A stretch of DNA of 64,000 nucleotides from Isoetes taiwanensis (Eukaryota > Streptophyta > Lycopodiopsida > Isoetales > Isoetaceae), in NCBI GenBank assembly GCA_021234155.1, contig JAJEKV010000003.1, forward strand, positions 31,107,166 through 31,171,165, read 5' to 3'. Each line of letters opens with the position of its first letter. The first letter of the stretch is position 1. Below the pieces are notes generated by a model, which saw only the letters and a list, made by a program, of their open reading frames with translations, was not told the origin of the DNA and did not search any database. Position numbers and translations under genes: made by a program. Positions 51,703-62,725 of the stretch are shown one piece after another.

Positions 51703-51740
51703 GCCTATCGGCCGGTTTTGTGTCTCTCGCGAGTCTTATC
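51703..51740 (+). repeat. Split direct repeat B2 (right terminus)
   Basis: Shares CGGTTTTGTGTCTC and GAGTC with 50827-50847. Only about 35 bp align clearly, so the outer limit is approximate. Confidence 0.6.
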
Positions 51741-51759
51741 TTTTTTACAAATGTATCCT

Positions 51760-52160
51760 TTTTAGATACCACTACGAAAAAGGTGCTTCCATACCCCAGA
51801 AAATACCCCTAAAAAATACCTATAAGATCCCCTTTTTCTATCGAACAACAGGGGATAAAATAGTTTTTTGGAATCGGGGTATTTGGCCACAATCCCCCTT
51901 TTCCTACGTTGGTGTCGCAATCCCCCTTTCAAAAGATGTAAAATCATCCCCCATTATTATTTGTAATATAATACCCTCTTTCAAATGATACCCTATTTTA
52001 GATAATACCCTATTAACATGTTTCAAATAATATCCTGAAATAACATATCCCCTTATCATTTGTAAGATAATACCCTATTTCAGATGATACCCTGTTATCA
52101 TCATTCATAAAAGAATACCCTATTATTATTTGTAGGATAATACCCTAGATAATACTCATT
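51760..52160. repeat. Degenerate ATACCCTATT-type repeat cluster
   Basis: The heptamer ATACCCT or close variants recur roughly every 20-40 bp, often beside TCATTTGTAAGATA or TTTCAAATGATA. It begins directly after the DIRS/PAT right end. It is AT-rich and non-coding. Confidence 0.7.
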
Positions 52161-55100
52161 TCAAACGAGTTGATAAATGACAAATTGATCAGTAGGAAAT
52201 AAATAAGATTTCTCATTATTTCAGAATATAGAATTACAATACAGAATTTTGAGTATCAGAATTACTTGAAATTAACATAAAGGTCATGTATACTACAGTA
52301 AAAAATACCTATATTCAAACTGAGTGCCTGCTTAGATACATTCAAATGAAGAAGCCCTTGGGGAACTCAAATGACTTCCTCCACCCTCTTGGCTATTATT
52401 CACAAAATTGCTTCTGCACCTTCACTTTTGGTAGATGATCCATTGCTGGAGCAGGAGGCATTCTTCTATTGTACCAGCAAGGGATGGAGAAGAAAAAACC
52501 TTGATTTGGATTTGGAGACGAAATTGCTTGCCGAGAAACATTAGGCCATTTTGCACATTAGGCCGAGAAACTTGCCTTAGCACATTGCTGCAAACCAGAC
52601 ATAGATCTCTTGATATTAACACAGCTTTGCTCACCACAGCACATGGTGGACCATTTCCAAATGGTTCCCATTAGATTCATAAGCCTAAGTGCCAAATCAT
52701 GTAAAATCATAAATTCTTAAACCTCTCATTGCACAAGGTATGTTGGCAAGGCAGCCCATTGAGTACCAAGACCATAGTAGTTACTCTTTTAGAGCTAGAC
52801 CACTAGCCGGTCTTATATTATACCTAAAGTCCAATATACACAGATTATAGGACAACATACCTTAGCCAAACCAAATGTTCAATCTGTTTGATCAGCGTAG
52901 ACCTGTGTTAATCATATATCTACCCCATTTTTGTGGCCAGATGCATAAGATCAGTACACCTAAACTAGGCAACAACCTAGCAAGAAATTGTATGACCTAT
53001 ATCTGACCGCAAGTTTATTATTCTTACACATGCCAACTAAGTGGAGGCCGGACCTAAGAAAGCTAAGAAACCTAAGCAAACAAAGTATGCACATTAAGCA
53101 ATCCCTACAAACAAGATAACATAACAAGGCCTCTAAAACACGAGGAGCACTCTATTGCCTTAGCATTAAACATACGTAAGATGTAGAGGCGACTTTGCAC
53201 ATGCACCTAATATTTACACAACTAGCAATGAAGGCGACAACAAATGCTAGGTAAGTACCATGATTAAATACCTCGATCCTTTTAATCTTAGACACCTCAA
53301 TCCTTTTAATCGATTAAGCAAAATGATGCATGTCATCAAGCTTGCTTCACCGGGCACAAAATCTTGACAACAAGCACGCATGTATGCATTTCCAAGCAAG
53401 CAATAACGGCACAATGATCCTACCTCACTTTGTACCCTTTTCTTTTAAGTATCAAATCCTTATACTATTTAGCTTATTCTTTTACAATCAACTTAAGCGA
53501 GAATATTAAGAACTTTGGATGACTAAATATCCGCCAAACACGAAAGTGAGAGCGTCGGTCTTAGCTCCATGCATTTCGTCTCTAATCCGGCTCCATCTTT
53601 TGGGGCTTCTTTTTGATGCATCAACAAGCGACCCGGTCCCTAAAGTCTCTAGAATTGGCCGATTCATCGTCCGAGCTTAGAAGCGGGCTTGCAATAAGCA
53701 TCATGCCAAGGTAAGCCGTTTTTGGCCCAACAAAACTTGGTACTTGCCATTCTTAGACAAGTGCATCACCATCTGTTGTAGCTAAGCAAATGGTTTGCCG
53801 GATCTCGTCTACGGAACTGTGAACAAAAGAGAACATGTGTTTTCCAGAGCTGAGCCAAGTTGTCTAAGGCAAACAAAGAGCATGTAGCAAGCCCTTAGAA
53901 TTAGCCTGTAGCTAGTTGCTCAGAAAAAATAAACCTGGCATAGTCTTTTCTAGATGCAGATGGCGCTAGCCGCTGTGTTCTGTTCGTAGAGAGCAGATCC
54001 GTTGATGTAAATGGCCGCCATAGCCATTTTAGGCGCCAAAGCAATTCTTATTTCAACAAATATACTTCCTTTCTAAGCGCTGAACATTTTGTGAAGAGGG
54101 CCGATATATAAGAATCCAACTTGGATATAGCACCGAAATTTAGCCATCAACATTTATGCATCGTATGCAGCGTTGGGGAAAGTCCGGGGCAAAGGGAACT
54201 TTGCCGTTTCTCTTTGCCACATCACCGTCCAGCCAAGCAAAATCTCGGAACCTGTTCCGGCAAGATATCCTTAATTTCCAGAAATTAGCCGACAGGTAAA
54301 GCCTCAACCGGCATTTACTAGCCTGTCAGAACAAAAGTTTAAAGAAATCGAAAAACCAGAGCTGTAGAAATTTAACGCACATTGACAATTGGGATTTCTT
54401 GGAGGGAAATTGGAGGCAAAAAGGAAGAACCGATTTAAAAACGCTGCCGGACTTTCACCCAAAGTTGCTGCATAGGATGCGACCTACCTAAAATCTCGAG
54501 AGCCCTTCCTTGCGAGCAGAATCAGGTGATGCATTTAGCAAACTAGCAGGCCATAATATTACTTACAGTTGCGAAAGATTTTATAGCGGAAGTTTTTTTT
54601 CTCAAACGCAGCAGAGCAGACAGACCATAATACTTATGACAGCGGAAGGATCTGATTAACACAGTGCCACCATTAGCGAGACCATTGGCAGAGCAGCGGA
54701 AACAAGCGATGCATATATAGCCAGAGTTGCACAGCAGAACCATTTCACAGGTTTCTTCCTTGGACTTGTTGCATCTCTAAACAATTTCGAAATTCCAAAA
54801 TTGTTGCTTTTCCTGACTTCCTAACTCATTCTCTGTAAATCCAGATTGTTTATGACTTGTATGCTGCCATGGCCATGGGCTTCTAATTTCTAATAGCATT
54901 CTGATTGTAATTTTGGAATTTTTGCAGAGGTAGCCTGTTATAGCCCAGCAAGCTTTATGCAAGGGCAAGTGGCTTTTGATTGCTGGGTCACAGAGCCGAA
55001 ATGATAACTCAGACCCAGTGAAATGCCAGGCAATTTCATTTTTCATGTATTCAATCCTATTACTACTAGAGTTGCATGATGAGAAAGGTAAACATGTAAT

Positions 55101-55945
55101 CTCTCTCTCATTTCTTTATCACTTTAATGTATTACTTGTAGAAGAAATCCAGCTTCAGGATGTCCAATTAAGCCACTCTTACTACAGTATTACTTGGAAC
55201 TTCATGAACACATCATTGTATTCTTTGTAAACAAACACTCCATTATTGCATATCCAGCCTAAATTACAATAGAGACAAAATTTGGAATGCATGCAACTTC
55301 TTCCTCACTGTTTTATCTCTTCATAAAGGAGAACTGTACAGTCTCTTATCTACCAGTCTCTTTTTTGGCATAGCTACAATGTTGTTTGTAAGACAAATTG
55401 TTTTTAACTTTACATTCTGATTTACTTAAGTTCCATGACATCATAATGTGATATAATATTCAAATTTTATTTATGTTATTATCTATATGGCATAGCCATA
55501 GCTTCAATGTCGCATTTTGGTTCTGTTCTAATGTGATATTATAGGTATAAGTGCTTCGGTATTGAGTGCTTGATTTTAATATATTTTGAATTTTCTTTGT
55601 CTTGATGAAATGGGATCCGGTTGTGAATTTTGATTGCAGGAACGATCCGATTCAAAATTATAAAATCCGATTGGGTTAGAAAACTACAGGAAATTTTCCG
55701 ATAGGAGGAAAAAGGTTTCCCCAACGCTGTGTTTCAATTTCCATGTACTTTTCCACCCTTTAGAGCAAAGAATTATGCAAGGGGTCATAATATCTTTTTC
55801 TAGGAAAGAACACCGGGCAACCTTCACCACCTGAAAGTTCTTGGAAGAAACCTGGCATTGCTTTTTTTTCAAACTACGCTTTTGCTTGAAAATACCTTGA
55901 TACTTATTGTAGTCCTCAGTTTTTTCAGTAATTTTCCTTTCACTC
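52161..55945. other. No gene recognised
   Basis: AT-rich DNA; ORFs are short and motif-free on both strands. Confidence 0.4.
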
Positions 55946-55950
55946 AATTC

Positions 55951-56150
55951 CCCTTTTATTTGAAAATACTCCAATCCATTCGCAAATTCCCTTTTGAATT
56001 AGTCCCCTTTTCTTGAAAACACCCCAATCCATTTGCAAATTCCCTTTTTGAACCAGTCTTCTTTTCTTGAAATTACCCTAATGCATTCGCAAATTCCCTT
56101 TTGACCCAATCTGCCTTTCTTGAAAATGCCCCAATGTGAATTTGCAATCC
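55951..56150. repeat. Four-unit degenerate tandem repeat, about 54 bp
   Basis: The units begin near 55951, 56004, 56059 and 56113. Each has TTTCTTGAAAAT-like sequence, CCCCAATCCATT and GCAAATTCCCTTTT. The pattern decays into shorter CCCC-containing phrases to about 56290. Confidence 0.85.
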
Positions 56151-56299
56151 CCTATCTCTACTAATTTCCCCATTAAAATATACCCTTTTGTTCAAGAATC
56201 CCTCGTTTTTGCTAATCTCCCCCTGTACAATATACCCCTTTCTTAAAAAATTCCTCGTTGCAAAAGAAATAACCCCTTGCTCTCAAGTCCCCCGGTTCC

Positions 56300-57900
56300 T
56301 CAATGGGGGATTTTCCGGGGATGTGAGCACCTTTTTCGTTGTGTACGTCTCTATCGTTGCCAAATATATGTCTATATCGCTTTCCAATTATTTAATAGTG
56401 TGATTTGTTACTGCGCTCGTGTATACACATATATTATATACAAGGATCTATATGGCCCAAAGGTCTATTTGATACAAAGATATGTATATATGAGAAGAGA
56501 CGTTACTATGGCAAAGACCCGGTTATGTTAATTGGGTCCAAACCTCTGGTCTTTCATAGTTTCCATTGGGTCATGGCTACTACTCCTATTGATATATATG
56601 TGCAAAAGGTGGTAGTATAGACTTTCTTTTTGTAAGCATTTATCTCAAGGAGGCTATAAACATTCTTTTTCTGAGTCAAGACACTTCTAGCAGCCCCAAA
56701 CTTCCCCTTTAGCCCCCCTGATTTGCAGATTGGATGGGGATGGTTTGGATGTGTGGCACATTAGATGGGTGAGTTGTAAAATGAAGATGCCCGGACACTT
56801 CGAAGCAATCTTTATCTTGAACGTTTTTAACAGATAAGGTTACAAAAGGATGTACAAAATCATCTTTTAACCAAAGCTCTAGCTATATGTAAAACCCTCC
56901 CCAAACCCAAAAAGGGGAACCCAACAACCCCTCAAATATATACATGTATTTCACCCTATAAATACACTAATGTAAGTGTCCCTGGAAGAGGGAAAGAACA
57001 ACAATAATGTACCTACATCCCGAACAAAAGATGAATTATAGATATTACATTCTATATTACATTCACATATTTGACTATAAGTATATATTGCCCTTCAGAT
57101 CTCAACAAACTCCTACATCCCTAAACTCACTCCTATCAATACAGCAATCAATCAAACACTTATGAGAATCTAAAAAAAGAAAGGGTCTATAAGAAGATGC
57201 TAAAGCTCAACAATTTTAAAAATATGATTCTATTCAAAAGTTTTCCGAGGCTATCATCGTTACCAAGTGTCTAGATATTGTGCTAGAAAAAGGTGAAACA
57301 TAGAATATTACATTGCCTTTGTGACGAATCATGGCCAGCCAAATTAGTATTGGGATTGTTGCGGTTAAAGGGAGGGTATATTAGAATTCCTCTTACAGCC
57401 ACTAGTGTTGATGTGCGATGCTTCCTCCCAATGGCCTTTGGAGTGGTCACTATTGAGAATGATGACAATTCTCTCTCTCAAATGAAAGGGAGAATCTAGC
57501 ACAATACTTGTGCTTTCCCTCACCATACTTTTTGAGTGGTTTGTTTGAATAAGCAACCTATGTTTATTTGTATTAAATATACTAGCAACCATTCTTCTAC
57601 CAATGAGTTCGAGAGAGATCCGAACGGGTGTCTTGTTAAAATGTCTTTTAGTGAATTTGAGTCAATAAATAGTAGCAACTATTCCTTTCCAATGGGTTCG
57701 AGGGCAATTTGGTGGTGGTGTTGAGAGCATTTTTAGTGAATTTGAGATAATGAATATAGTATCTATTTTTGGTGGGATGGGTCCAAAGCAGGGAGAAGAG
57801 ACTAGAAACCAATGAAACACCACGCATATTATCAATATCTTGGCTAATAGTTCGGATCCAACTCTTGTAATGAATCTATCCGCTTTCTCCTTTTTGATTA
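56300..57900. other. No gene recognised
   Basis: AT-rich sequence with no supported exon or repeat boundary. Confidence 0.35.
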
Positions 57901-57904
57901 ACCT

Positions 57905-59130
57905 CCTTTTAAGGGCTCAAGATACTTTTACCCTAGTTTTGGGGATCCCGAAGGTCAAAAAAATGTCCTCCCATATCGCGAATCGCTCCCAACGGGATCC
58001 ATTCGGGAGATCATGTTCGACCGTACGGGTGCACGCCACGTAGGCACAGACAATCTCAGCCATAGAAAACCCCATGCGATCCCAGCCGTTCGGGGTTTGG
58101 TGTGATCCTGAACGATCCTGTCCTCCGGGATTCCCTGGACGTGGGCGATAATGGAATTGTTATCGACCACCGGTATATCCTGACCTCTGGGATCCCCGGG
58201 CCCGGGGACGTGGAACCCTCCTCTGGGATCACCCACCGGTGGCTGTTAATGGCGGTCGTTATCCGCCGAGGTGATCCTGATCTTCGGAATCCCCCGACGC
58301 AGGGATGTGGATCCCTTTCTCCAAGATCACCCCCCCCTTGGCTGTTAACGGCGTACATTATCCGCCTAGGTGATCATGCCCTCTGGGATCCACGGGCTTC
58401 GGGAGGTGGATCCCCTCATTCGGGATCACCCACGGCTGACGTAGATCCCCTCGTGCCGGATCATCATGCCGCTGATGTGCACGGATCCCCTCCTCCGGGA
58501 TCACACTATGTCGTGGCTGTTAATGGCAGACGATATATGCTGCGGCGATCCTGCCCTCTGGGATCCCCATGCCCACTGACGTGGATCCCAGCTGACGTGG
58601 TTCCATTTCTACGGCTAAGGTGGCTGAGGTCCACTAGGATCCCCCGCCCAGTGCCTGATCGCGCGGTTGACATGCACGGATCCCGTCCTCCCAGATCACA
58701 CGTCCTCGTGGCTGTTAACAGCAGACGATATCCACCGAGGTGATCCCGCCCTCCGAGATCCTCAGGCCCAATGACGTGGATCTCGGCTGACGTGGATCTC
58801 GGCTGACGTGGTTCTGTTTCTATGGCTGAGATCCTCTGAGACCCCCCACCCAGTGCCAGATCGCGCGGCTGATGTGGACCCTCTCCTCTGGGATCATCCG
58901 GCCCGTTGCTGTTAACAGCGGGCGTTATCCTCCGAGGTGATCCCACCCTGCGGGATCCCTGGGCCCAATCACGTGGATCCCTTCCTCCAGGATCGAATGT
59001 TAAGGGTGGACGTTATCCGCCTAAGTGATCCCGCCCTCCGGGTTCCCCGGGCTCTGGGAGGTAGATCCCCTTCTCCGGAATCACCCCACGGCTGACATGG
59101 TCCTTTGCTGACGTGGTTCCACTGCGGTGG
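57905..59130. repeat. GC-rich GGATCC-studded array, copy B
   Basis: Starts with GGGCTCAAGATACTTTTACC (57912-57931), the reverse complement of the inner end of copy A. The same order of blocks follows: CGTACGGG, CCACGTAGGCACAGAC, then repeated CCTCCGGGATCCC, GTGGATCCC-TCCTC-GGGATCAC and GGCTGTTAACGGC-CGTTATCCGCC units. It is longer than copy A and more variable at the right-hand end. ORFs across it (58102-58743 plus, 58506-58946 minus) are repeat-derived. Confidence 0.9.
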
Positions 59131-59586
59131 GCGTGAATCTCCATCGTTATGCAATAAGTCATTAAATCGCAGCCATTAGATTCCATCTTGCCTACCATCG
59201 TCCGAGATCCCAATTTTTAACCCTACGTCAGATTTGAATGAAATTCCTGTAGGCCATTAATGAGGCGTACTTGGCCAATCTTATACTGCACTAGTGGATG
59301 GAGATACCAGAGGATGAAATAGCACTCCGTTGAAGTCCAAGAATTTTTCTGAGCGCCAGAGTGTTCTTCCCCCTTTCAAAGAGATTCCTTGTGCACAATT
59401 CAATTTATCGAGCGATTGCAGTCGCGTTGTCGCTATCGGGGTTCTATCTAATCGTGAAAGCATTCGGACAAGGATTTACAGACGATTTAAGAAGTTACCG
59501 TAGTAAAATCACCCCCTGTAACTCTGTTTTAGTGTTGTTTAACATTTTTTTATGTTTCTTAACTATTTCTTATTGTATGTGGCAGA

Positions 59587-61802
59587 TGGATGAGTCGATT
59601 CCATTGGAAATTAGCTTGAATACCAGCCTGGGAGATAACAATGTGTTTGACGAAGGGGCTTTATCGTCATTCAAGATTCGGGAGTTCTTTCCCAACCCGA
59701 AAAATGAATCGGAGCTGAGGTGTAGTCTCCTAAGCCGAGACCGCCAGAGAAAATGGAAGTGAGGGAGAAGAACATTGAATAAAGTCCTGGAGTTTCTGTT
59801 ATCGACCAAGTACAGGGAGATCAGTCTAGGCAGGAGATGAAGGATGGCGCAGATGATAAGGCTCAAGTTATAGATCATGAGCCACAGTTGGATATTCCTG
59901 ATCGGGCCAAGTTCGAGGCTCAAGAGGCCCCTGATTACGTTTATGATCAAGGGTCTATGAGATGGCTTTGTCATGTTGAGGATTGCACCAAGTCATATTC
60001 CCGAAAGGTTGAACTCAAGAATCATAGGTGCAGAGTCCATGAACTGTATGATAAATTTAGGGTTCCTGATGCTCCAAGGGGGAGGATTTCGAAGCATCTG
60101 ACACACAATGTGAAGAAAAGAAATTATGGTAAAGTCTCGCTGAACAGGAGCTGGGATCCTAATTTCACGTATGCCCACAATTTGAGAAGGAAATTGCAGC
60201 GAGTAAGAATGCCGATCGGAGTGGTGGTTGATGAGCAAATTGACATGGCCTATTAGATAAGAGCCAAAGAGAAGAATTTATTAATCTTCATGTGGAGGGG
60301 AAGAAAGCTGCCGAATTAGAGTCCCAACACAAGCAAATCGAAGAGATAAAGGCCAGGATCAGGATGAGGCACAAGAATCTGATCTCAGATGAGGAGCTAT
60401 GGCCGAGTATTTCACAGGAGCAGGATCAGCGGGACGAGAATGATTTGGACAAGGAGGTGAAGGCTGCCGCATGTAAATTTTCCTCCCCTCACCCGAAACT
60501 GAGGTCTCAGGTGAAGCCCAAGATCCCTGTGAAGCACCCAGCTCTGAAATCTAGGCGCAAATCCCTTGACATTGCCCCCAATAGGATTGTCCATGAAAAG
60601 GTTGAAGAGAAGCCCCCTTGTCCTCAAAATAATCTTCCAAAACCTAGCAAGATAGTCTTGTTTCATCTATATTCCATTGATCCTTCTTTCCTAAATTATG
60701 TGATCTCATACCAGAAAGGTATTGATTCTGAACGATGGCATAGCCCCCTGAATTTGACATATCTAGTGGTTGTTGAGAGCTCCTATATCAAGGTGGGCAA
60801 GCAATCCTAGAATGTGGAGTTCCACATCCAGAAATTCGAGGCCCAAAATTTCATGGCCTCAGGTGATATCGCTGGAAACATTGATTTGTATTGCGTCAGT
60901 GCTTATATGCTGTAAGTTCTCCTCACATTTTAATTGCTAGATTCTGCATAATTAATCACTGAATTGCACTATTACATGGTAATTCTACACTCGATTCTGA
61001 TCCAGAAGAGGTGCCATCATGTATTCCTGCATCCAGCTGCATTCGGCCTGTTCTTAAGCAGAAGCAATGGCGTGGGTGGTGCTTATGAGCAATTTGCCAA
61101 GCTGATCCCCAAAATCCTTTTGGCAAGGCACATTGGAAAATCCAGACAGCACAGCTCTATTACATTCCTGTGAATGCTAGGTAAGCACTCGACTCTCTCT
61201 ATTTAGCTTTCACCTTTTTGCAATTAATTGTTCTTGAATTGGCTATTCCACAGTGGTCATTGAGCCTTCATATATTGGTAACAGACAGATTAGCCTGTGC
61301 TTGGCTTGGGAAGCCTTGTCCTTCTATCCTGCACCTGGATTCTTATGAACCCCTGCATGCTCCGACCAGGAGTACATCACATTGTACGTATTTCTTGATT
61401 TCGTAGTTTTCCCTCTGAATTTTGCTCACTCCTGCTTGCAGGTTTCTAAATGACATGTTTAAGAGGTGGAGGCATGAAGCAAGTGCATTGCATAATGCAT
61501 CTTGTATTCCACTCGAAACTCCTCAACAACACAAATAATAGCGACTCTGGTGTCTATGTGATTAATTTCAGGAAGAAATTTGTGAAGGAGATAAGCAACA
61601 AGGAGGACAATGTGAGTGTCTTTTAATTTAATTTTTTTTGTCATATTGTTGGCTATGTTGTTTATGCTTCTTTATGTTTTCTTGTAGATGGTAATTAACC
61701 TGACTGGATCAAAAAAGAGGAGGTGGATTGCACACGGGCAAGCTTCATGACTATGCTCATGAAACTACATGAATGTTTGGCATTAGACAAATCCACCTTC
61801 TA
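59587..61802 (+). pseudogene. C2H2 / coiled-coil / Ulp1-like (C48) peptidase gene
   Basis: A possible start is MDESIPLEISLN at 59587, after a TATGTGGCAG acceptor. An upstream open exon ends near 59500. Then comes a C2H2 finger (CHVEDC, 12 residues, HRCRVH, about 59966-60042), a basic segment, and after a frame change a charged helical region (ELESQHKQIEEIKARIRMRH, about 60310). Exons with Ulp1 features follow: HPAAFGLFLSRS (about 61030), LYYIPVNA, HWSLSLHI with the catalytic His, ILHLDSYEPLH with the Asp, and NNSDSGVYVINF, where the family has D-C-G (about 61540). The nucleophile Cys position reads Ser (TCT). Frameshifts near 60255, 61128 and 61535 suggest decay. Ulp1 domains are often carried by plant MULEs (family knowledge). 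Confidence 0.72.
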
Positions 61803-62725
61803 ATTACCAGAGGGTGTGGAAGGTGAAACGAGACCCCAAAATCGTTTGCTGAAGTATAGTCCCTGAAGCGCTATGAAATTCTTTCTGATTGTAAATTTCT
61901 GTGAATGAAAATGTGAACCCTGATAATAAAATGTGAACCCTGATAATCTGTAAATTTTTTGCTCTAATTTTTTACTCAAATGTGAATCCTGATAATCTAT
62001 AATCTAATTTAGATCTCCAAGTTGGAAGTTGGAATTCATCGTCAAGTATTTTGAGTGAAGTTAGATTAAGTGGTTGGAATTCAAAATTTCAAATTCATTT
62101 AAACCATGTTATTCCTGTGAATATTCATTATTTAAATTAAATGGAGGAACTCAATGGTCTACCAGCCTCTGGAATCCCACCTGATATAACATCCTCCGGG
62201 ATCCCCCCAGAAAATACATGCTCATAAAATCCTAAAATACACTCTTTCTTAATTATATTATATATATTGGCCGGCAGGGTATACCGTCCTCCGGGATCAC
62301 CTGCACGTGCCTTAGTGTCAATGGTCCAATGGGTGCAATGGTTGTGAATATCCAAAATTGTATTATCTCTTCTTGATTAAATTATACATATTGGCTGGTA
62401 GGGTATACCGCCCTCCAGGATCACCTCTGTTTCAATTCTCTTCTTAATTAAATGGGCCCAATGGGTGAATGTTTGTGTTTGGCCTTACAGTGTGACCTGA
62501 AATCTTAACCTGAATTTAGGATTTTTCACCAAGTGCAATACAATAGATTCACATATCTCGAATTTGAAAAAGAACTCACAAGTTAATATCATATTCAACA
62601 TATGAATTCAAAATGTGACAAAGAACACTTACAACAACCTCTCCATCTCAACTTGCTTCCAACTCTTCTTTGTTTCCTTGTCCTTTCTCTTTCCAATCTC
62701 TATCAAAGGCTTGAGCCTTACCAAA
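61803..62725. other. Intergenic between convergent genes, with short array relatives
   Basis: At about 62180-62215, 62270-62305 and 62395-62430 there are GGGATCACC-like phrases next to CCTCCGGGATC and GGGTATACCG. These echo the GC-rich arrays. The rest is AT-rich. No gene is seen. Confidence 0.5.

Larger units (their letters stand above)
42992..51740 (+). mobile_element. DIRS/PAT (Kangaroo-like) tyrosine-recombinase retrotransposon, decayed
   Basis: The structure is A1 (42992 to about 43115), coding region, B1 (about 50819-50857), A2 (50858 to about 50983), B2 (about 51703-51740). A1 and A2 share GAATCCCATCGATC, GCCATCGGATCGCCATT, GGAAAGGACGAG and CCTATATTAGGCCATTGT. B1 and B2 share CGGTTTTGTGTCTC followed by GAGTC. 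Split direct repeats with no 3' poly(A) are a hallmark of PAT, Kangaroo and Ngaro elements (family knowledge). The domain order is RT, RNase H, probable methyltransferase, tyrosine recombinase. The presence of a methyltransferase-like region favours the PAT/Kangaroo side. Frameshifts, stops and a MITE inactivate it. The coding strand is markedly poor in A and rich in T and C. Confidence 0.82.

Noticed and set aside
55951-56150. CRISPR-like array of about 54-bp units
   Set aside because: The units are contiguous degenerate tandem repeats without unique spacers, in a eukaryotic context.
58102-58946. ORFs of 213 aa (plus) and 146 aa (minus) in the GC-rich array
   Set aside because: The peptide repeats mirror the DNA repeat units (PRSP, DPRG motifs) and appear on both strands. 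GC-rich repeats lack stops by chance.
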